11,335 bases of DNA from the NCBI GenBank assembly GCA_025938055.1, contig JAICQC010000110.1, forward strand, positions 1 through 11,335. The letters are read 5' to 3'. The position numbers and the translations under genes are program-made. Of this stretch, positions 7,905 to 11,335 are shown piece by piece. The notes beneath the pieces are model-generated. The model saw only the letters and a program-made list of their open reading frames with translations, had not been told where the DNA came from and searched no databases. The first letter of the stretch is position 1. Each line of letters opens with the position of its first letter. The DNA comes from Anaerolineales bacterium (GTDB taxonomy: Bacteria; Chloroflexota; Anaerolineae; Anaerolineales; Villigracilaceae).

Positions 7905-9391
7905 GGCTTGCGTTTATTCAACAGCCGGATAATCATTGTACCTGCGAGTACCAGGAGAGTTGGTATTACTGCCACCCGAATGGCGAGATCCGGTCCAGAA
8001 ACACGCCCTAACGGCTGGACTTCTGCTGACTCTAAAGATGGAACTGTTGCTGTCTGCTTTGGCATTGATGTAGGTTGCTCGGGCGTGGGGCTGGGCATTG
8101 GAATTGGAGTTGCCGTTGGAACAGGCGTTGACACACTCTCGAGAGGCAGGATGTCGTCCAGAGTACGGTACATAACGAATAACCGGCGGTGTGGATCAGC
8201 CGGTGGGTCGGTGAAGGTGAGGACGAGTTGGTTGCCGGCCCGTACCACAGGAAGCGTGAAGTGAGCATGAACTCGACCGCCAAAAGTCTCATCTGAACCA
8301 TCTTCATCGACAAAGTAGACCATCGAGGGTGTGCTCCACCGGGTTTGATCCCAATACCCGTGGTAGATCGCGAGTGGGTAGCGGATCTGGCCAAAGAAAT
8401 GCACCCGGCCGGCCCGATCAACGGCTAAACCATCAAATGCTTGCCCGTGCAGCTCGCCAAAGACCTGTACTGGCGCACTCCAGGTTTGCCCAGCATCTGT
8501 TGAAAATCGATAATAACGATAAGGTAAACTGCCGGCAGCCCAGATAACATGCACAGTTTGACCTTGAACGATCATTTTCGGATTGGCGACATTCAGACTG
8601 TGTTGACGCTCCTCGTTATATTGATCAAGTATAAGAGGATCTGACCAGGTATGGCCTCCATCGAGAGAATGAATGTAGCGAACCCAGTCGGGCCTGGCCC
8701 GATTCAGTCCCCCATACCACCAGACAGCATGCAGGCCATCCTTTTCATCAATCTCAAAATTCAGACTATCGGGAATATGATCGGACGGAATATCAGGGTC
8801 TAGCCACATTGGCTCAGACCAGGTTGTGCCCCTGTCCTCCGAGCGCATATAGTAAACGCCAGTTTCTTCTGTTTGATCAATATAAAGCATGTGGAATATG
8901 CCCTTTGAATCGACTCGCATGTAGACAGTTCTCGCTGGTACAGTAGTTTGGAGGGGGAGCGCCCAGTTTTGCACTGATAGGGCATTATTGGCCGGTGCAT
9001 AGGTGTACACATAAGTGTAATAGTCAGAACCACCTTGTCCCTCGGCCCAGGCGATATACAACATTCCCTGCTGATCTACAAAGGGCGATATATTTCTAAG
9101 TTCTAAGCCCGTAATATAAATATCATTTGGTTTGGTCCATGTTGTACCATCAAAGCGCGCATATTTGATTACATTACTTTGGCTTTCGAAAAGTGACTCT
9201 GTCCAGAAGCAATGCACGTAGCCGTATTGGTCAGCCACGAGGTAGCCCTCGCTGGCGCTTCCATCTTCACTTGATAGGCGATAGGGTTCAGACCATCCAC
9301 TTCCCTGCGCCTGAGCTTGTGCTGGTGACATCCAAAATATTGATAGCAGTAAAATAGCCAATAATGTAATCCCGATTCTTTGTCTGCTCAC
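7901..9391 (-). CDS. Secreted, membrane-anchored Asp-box (BNR) beta-propeller protein
   Basis: 496 residues. A signal peptide covers about 1-27 (RQRIG, long hydrophobic core, AQA cleavage-like site). The body (about 30-415) is built of repeated blades and carries three clear Asp boxes S-x-D-x-G-x-T-W: 184-191 (SEDRGTTW), 242-249 (SLDGGHTW) and 297-304 (STDAGQTW), with recurring WS-x-P and D-x-x-G-x-x-H elements. This is the sialidase-like propeller fold, but no FRIP motif or catalytic Arg triad is evident, so calling it a sialidase would go too far; sugar or protein binding is as likely. A Pro/Thr spacer (about 420-450) leads to a C-terminal membrane span (about 471-490) and a basic tail (NKRKP), placing the propeller outside the cell. 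The start is GTG at 9391: an in-frame TGA lies two codons upstream and AAGGA sits 7 bases before it. It is coupled to the downstream GT-C gene, which suggests a shared job. Confidence 0.88.
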   Translation of the reverse strand: MSRQRIGITLLAILLLSIFWMSPAQAQAQGSGWSEPYRLSSEDGSASEGYLVADQYGYVHCFWTESLFESQSNVIKYARFDGTTWTKPNDIYITGLELRNISPFVDQQGMLYIAWAEGQGGSDYYTYVYTYAPANNALSVQNWALPLQTTVPARTVYMRVDSKGIFHMLYIDQTEETGVYYMRSEDRGTTWSEPMWLDPDIPSDHIPDSLNFEIDEKDGLHAVWWYGGLNRARPDWVRYIHSLDGGHTWSDPLILDQYNEERQHSLNVANPKMIVQGQTVHVIWAAGSLPYRYYRFSTDAGQTWSAPVQVFGELHGQAFDGLAVDRAGRVHFFGQIRYPLAIYHGYWDQTRWSTPSMVYFVDEDGSDETFGGRVHAHFTLPVVRAGNQLVLTFTDPPADPHRRLFVMYRTLDDILPLESVSTPVPTATPIPMPSPTPEQPTSMPKQTATVPSLESAEVQPLGRVSGPDLAIRVAVIPTLLVLAGTMIIRLLNKRKP

Positions 9392-9398
9392 ATTTCAA

Positions 9399-9403
9399 TC
9401 CTT
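9399..9403 (-). promoter_or_regulatory. Ribosome binding site fixing the GTG start of the propeller gene
   Basis: AAGGA lies 7 bases before GTG 9391. An ATG two bases upstream (9391-9393) is in a different frame and can be dismissed. Confidence 0.65.
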
Positions 9404-9456
9404 GACTATATTCCTCAAGCAGGAAGGCTCGCTTGGAGATCAAACTGAACAACCGC

Positions 9457-9480
9457 AAAATAAGCTACGACATGTGTAGC
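9457..9480 (-). terminator. Possible weak intrinsic terminator after the sulfotransferase
   Basis: The minus strand reads GCTAC, a 7-base loop, GTAGC, then TTATTTT. The stem is only 5 bp, about 35 bases past the sulfotransferase stop. It sits in the 123-base gap (9392-9514) that separates the sulfatase/sulfotransferase pair from the propeller/GT-C pair, where a transcript boundary would make sense. Weak stem, so low confidence. Confidence 0.3.
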
Positions 9481-9514
9481 CTACCTACATGCAATGTTTT
9501 GACTCATACTAAAG

Positions 9515-10132
9515 TTACTTCGCTGATCGCTGACGGTATAAGGACGGATCGATTACACCCAGCATCTTGTCTTCATCCAGACCACTGCCTAGAAATACAT
9601 TAATCTTCGCTATCAGCGGCCTAGGATTATCTATGAGTTGCTTATAATTGATGTCTATTCGAGTGACATGGGCTTGAGAATTAATCCAGTGCTCGCTCTG
9701 CTGTAAATCCTTTTCAAAAATCGCAGCCATCTGATTATCGCTGACCTTATCTGGATCTTCGCCCCGGTTGATCAACATCTTCCGTTGGGAAGCCAGTACC
9801 TCCTCCATTGCACGGCGCATAAAAATAATGCGATAGCGATACCCATCGGGTAGATAAGGTAGCAAGGTTGATATCACCTTGACCACTTTACCGTTTGATC
9901 TCGCCAGCCAGGATTGCTCACCCTGGATGAGTTTTTTGACATCCTCGAACTCGAAATAGCCAACCGGGTTGTCATCATCGGGGATTCTGAGTTGATCTGT
10001 CAGCACTTCTAACCCACCCGCGGCAAGCATACTCATCATGAGCGAAGTCCCCGAACGTGGTAACCCGGAAACGATGGGAATAAATGGATGATGATCCTTT
10101 TTCTCAAACAGCCGGAAATATATTCTTTTCAT
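9515..10132 (-). CDS. Small PAPS-dependent-type sulfotransferase
   Basis: 205 residues from the chosen start, with no signal peptide or membrane span, so cytoplasmic. Predicted to move a sulfo group from PAPS to a hydroxyl or amine of an unknown acceptor. The 5'-phosphosulfate loop is seen at 21-30 (VSGLPRSGTS), on a beta-strand/loop/helix. R107 and S115 (within FMRRAMEEVLASQR) have the 8-residue spacing of the 3'-phosphate-binding Arg/Ser pair known in sulfotransferases (Arg130/Ser138 in human SULT1E1). DNPVGYFEFE (54-63) and DPSLYRQR (195-202) look like conserved family blocks. An upstream ATG at 10195 would add 21 residues and overlap the sulfatase gene. ATG 10132 is preferred because it has AGGT just upstream, starts right before the first strand and leaves a normal 19-base gap. 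It is shorter than classical sulfotransferases (250-300 residues), so the acceptor-side region is reduced. Adjacent to a sulfatase, probably in one transcript. Confidence 0.85.
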   Translation of the reverse strand: MKRIYFRLFEKKDHHPFIPIVSGLPRSGTSLMMSMLAAGGLEVLTDQLRIPDDDNPVGYFEFEDVKKLIQGEQSWLARSNGKVVKVISTLLPYLPDGYRYRIIFMRRAMEEVLASQRKMLINRGEDPDKVSDNQMAAIFEKDLQQSEHWINSQAHVTRIDINYKQLIDNPRPLIAKINVFLGSGLDEDKMLGVIDPSLYRQRSAK

Positions 10133-10136
10133 CACT

Positions 10137-10140
10137 ACCT
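10137..10140 (-). promoter_or_regulatory. Ribosome binding site deciding the sulfotransferase start
   Basis: AGGT sits 4 bases before ATG 10132. The alternative start at 10195 lies inside the sulfatase gene and would add an unneeded N-terminal extension (RKSPGGCVIW). Confidence 0.5.
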
Positions 10141-10151
10141 GTGACCAACTC

Positions 10152-11335
10152 TCATAAATAACCCAAATCACGCAGCCGCCTGGCGACTTCCTCATCCACC
10201 TTAACCTTTGGGACTGCTATCGCAGGTTCCGTCTCAGCCACCCGAAGCCGATGCGCGTCCACGCTGGCCTGGAAACGGCTGACTTCCTGCGGAAAGTGCT
10301 TGTGCACGTTTTGTTTTTCACCCGGGTCAGTCTGTAAATCGTACAGCTCAGGCTGATCGGGTCGTTTACTATCCCAGATGTATTTGAACGACTCGGTTCG
10401 CACTGCGATGCGGTACCACGGATCGCGTCGCATCTCGCTGATTACTTCATCCCCGTCATATTTCGATTCACCCTGTTCCAGCAGAGACGCCATGCTGGTA
10501 CCCATAACACTATTGGAAATAGGATAGCCACAAAGTTCCAGAATTGTTGGCATCAGATCCAGTAAGCGTACCTGCTGGTGAATGACCTGGCCGTGCGATC
10601 CATTCGGGATCCTCATGATGAGCGGAACCTTGATGATTTCGTCGTACAGGTTGCTCTCCCAATGACCCCAGCGGCCGTGGTCGAGAAACTCCTCCCCATG
10701 ATCAGCCACGAGAATGATCACGGTATTGTCGGCATAACCTGAATTCTGGATGTGATTGATCAACCGACCAATCTGATCATCCAAGTATTGCAAAGATTTC
10801 TCGTATAAATCGATGAAATGATCTCGCTGTGCGGTTGTAATCGGCTTATCTTGATCTGACCGGCCGTAAAAGTTTGCTCGGCCGTACATCATCGCCAGAT
10901 CTTTCCATGCCTGCGCGATATTTCTGGGATGGACCAAGGCTTCCTCCATATGGTAAGGCCAGTGTAAATCCATGTAATGAGCCCAGGCGAAGAAAGGCGT
11001 CTCCACCCGATCCAACCATTGACAGAGGCTGTCCGTCACTTCAGCGGCAGAACTGTACAGGCGCGCGGGCCGTGTTCTTATACCAATAGTACCCAGCACA
11101 GAATGGGTCAGTTCGTTCTGCAACAGGCGCTGTCCCCCTCTCATCCGCCGCAATCGAGGGTCAACTTCATTGGGATTCAATTCAACAAAGTGAAGAAAAC
11201 CCCGGTCGAAGCCGGTGGCGCGGCTGAGGTGGAGGTTCGTAGTAAAACCGCCTGTAAAGTAGCCATATGATGCCAGTGTTTCAATGGGTGATGGGCGTTC
11301 TGGTGAGAGGCGTCCCAGACAACCACCGTACATAG
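10152..11335 (-). CDS. Sulfatase-family hydrolase (alkaline phosphatase superfamily), N-terminus beyond right edge
   Basis: Partial: 393 codons after an internal Met at 11333, with the frame still open at the edge. The text around that Met (MYGGCLGRLSPERPSPIETL) matches the part of sulfatases that follows the catalytic Cys/Ser (formylglycine site) and first metal ligands, so those lie outside the window and cannot be checked. Seen here: GYFTGGFTTN (24-33 of this fragment), FAWAHYMDLHWPY (115-127), the metal-binding ADHGEEFLDHG (210-220) with H224 in RWGHWESN, VPLIMRIP, and a C-terminal block RTESFKYIWD then ELYDLQTDPGEKQN, ending RRLRDLGYL, typical of arylsulfatase-like enzymes. Predicted to remove sulfate (less likely phosphate or a phospho-group) from a glycan or other ester. 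Whether it is exported cannot be told without the N-terminus. It lies 19 bases upstream of the sulfotransferase start, so the two are probably co-expressed. Confidence 0.9.
   Translation of the reverse strand, partial: MYGGCLGRLSPERPSPIETLASYGYFTGGFTTNLHLSRATGFDRGFLHFVELNPNEVDPRLRRMRGGQRLLQNELTHSVLGTIGIRTRPARLYSSAAEVTDSLCQWLDRVETPFFAWAHYMDLHWPYHMEEALVHPRNIAQAWKDLAMMYGRANFYGRSDQDKPITTAQRDHFIDLYEKSLQYLDDQIGRLINHIQNSGYADNTVIILVADHGEEFLDHGRWGHWESNLYDEIIKVPLIMRIPNGSHGQVIHQQVRLLDLMPTILELCGYPISNSVMGTSMASLLEQGESKYDGDEVISEMRRDPWYRIAVRTESFKYIWDSKRPDQPELYDLQTDPGEKQNVHKHFPQEVSRFQASVDAHRLRVAETEPAIAVPKVKVDEEVARRLRDLGYL

Noticed and set aside
9404..9463. Possible promoter (TATAGT near 9406-9411) before the propeller gene
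   Set aside because: The -10-like box lies too close to the GTG start and no -35 element is at the right distance.
10133..10195. Longer sulfotransferase start at 10195
   Set aside because: It would overlap the sulfatase end by 44 bases and add a non-conserved leader, while ATG 10132 has a ribosome site and fits the fold start.
10874..11270. Plus-strand open frames opposite the sulfatase
   Set aside because: They have no recognisable domain, while the opposite strand has clear sulfatase motifs.

Overview
The window is a densely packed block of seven genes, all read from the minus strand (right to left), and it looks like part of a cell-surface glycan or secreted-protein locus. The host is most likely a member of the Chloroflexota (Anaerolineae-like). 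This is an inference from the long Thr/Pro-rich linkers in secreted proteins, the C-terminal module of the subtilase (starting near ADGFENGNLAAW and ending TYIGP), and the style of the glycosyltransferase genes. No rRNA, tRNA, CRISPR array, transposase or integrase is visible.

Order of transcription: (1) a sulfatase-family hydrolase whose N-terminus lies beyond the right edge (10152-11335); (2) 19 bases later, a compact PAPS-dependent-type sulfotransferase (9515-10132); (3) after a 123-base gap with a weak terminator-like hairpin, a secreted, membrane-anchored Asp-box (BNR) beta-propeller protein (7901-9391) whose stop codon overlaps by 4 bases the start of (4) a multi-spanning GT-C type membrane glycosyltransferase (6258-7904); (5) after 136 bases, a secreted S8 subtilisin-like protease with a prodomain, duplicated Thr/Pro linker and C-terminal beta-rich module (3674-6121), clearly richer in G+C than its neighbour; (6) after 97 bases, a GT4 glycosyltransferase (2331-3575); (7) 23 bases later, a paralogous GT4 domain fused to a GT2 domain, running off the left edge (1-2307).

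The last gene carries an apparent one-base insertion in a T5 run at codons 9-10 (A5 at 2279-2283 on the plus strand). From the obvious ATG, the ribosome would reach a TGA at codon 13, while the 768-codon body stays open in another frame to the window edge. It is either a real inactivation, a switchable site or a sequencing error.

Taken together, the cytoplasmic GT4/GT2 enzymes, the membrane GT-C enzyme, the sulfotransferase and the sulfatase fit the building and trimming of a surface polysaccharide or glycoprotein that may be sulfated. The propeller protein and the subtilase would act outside the membrane. The individual enzyme families are seen in the sequence. The joint pathway is inference, and no substrate can be read from this window. 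No wholly new system could be demonstrated. The most unusual points are the coupled propeller/GT-C pair, the sulfotransferase/sulfatase pair, and the frameshifted GT4-GT2 fusion beside its intact paralogue.
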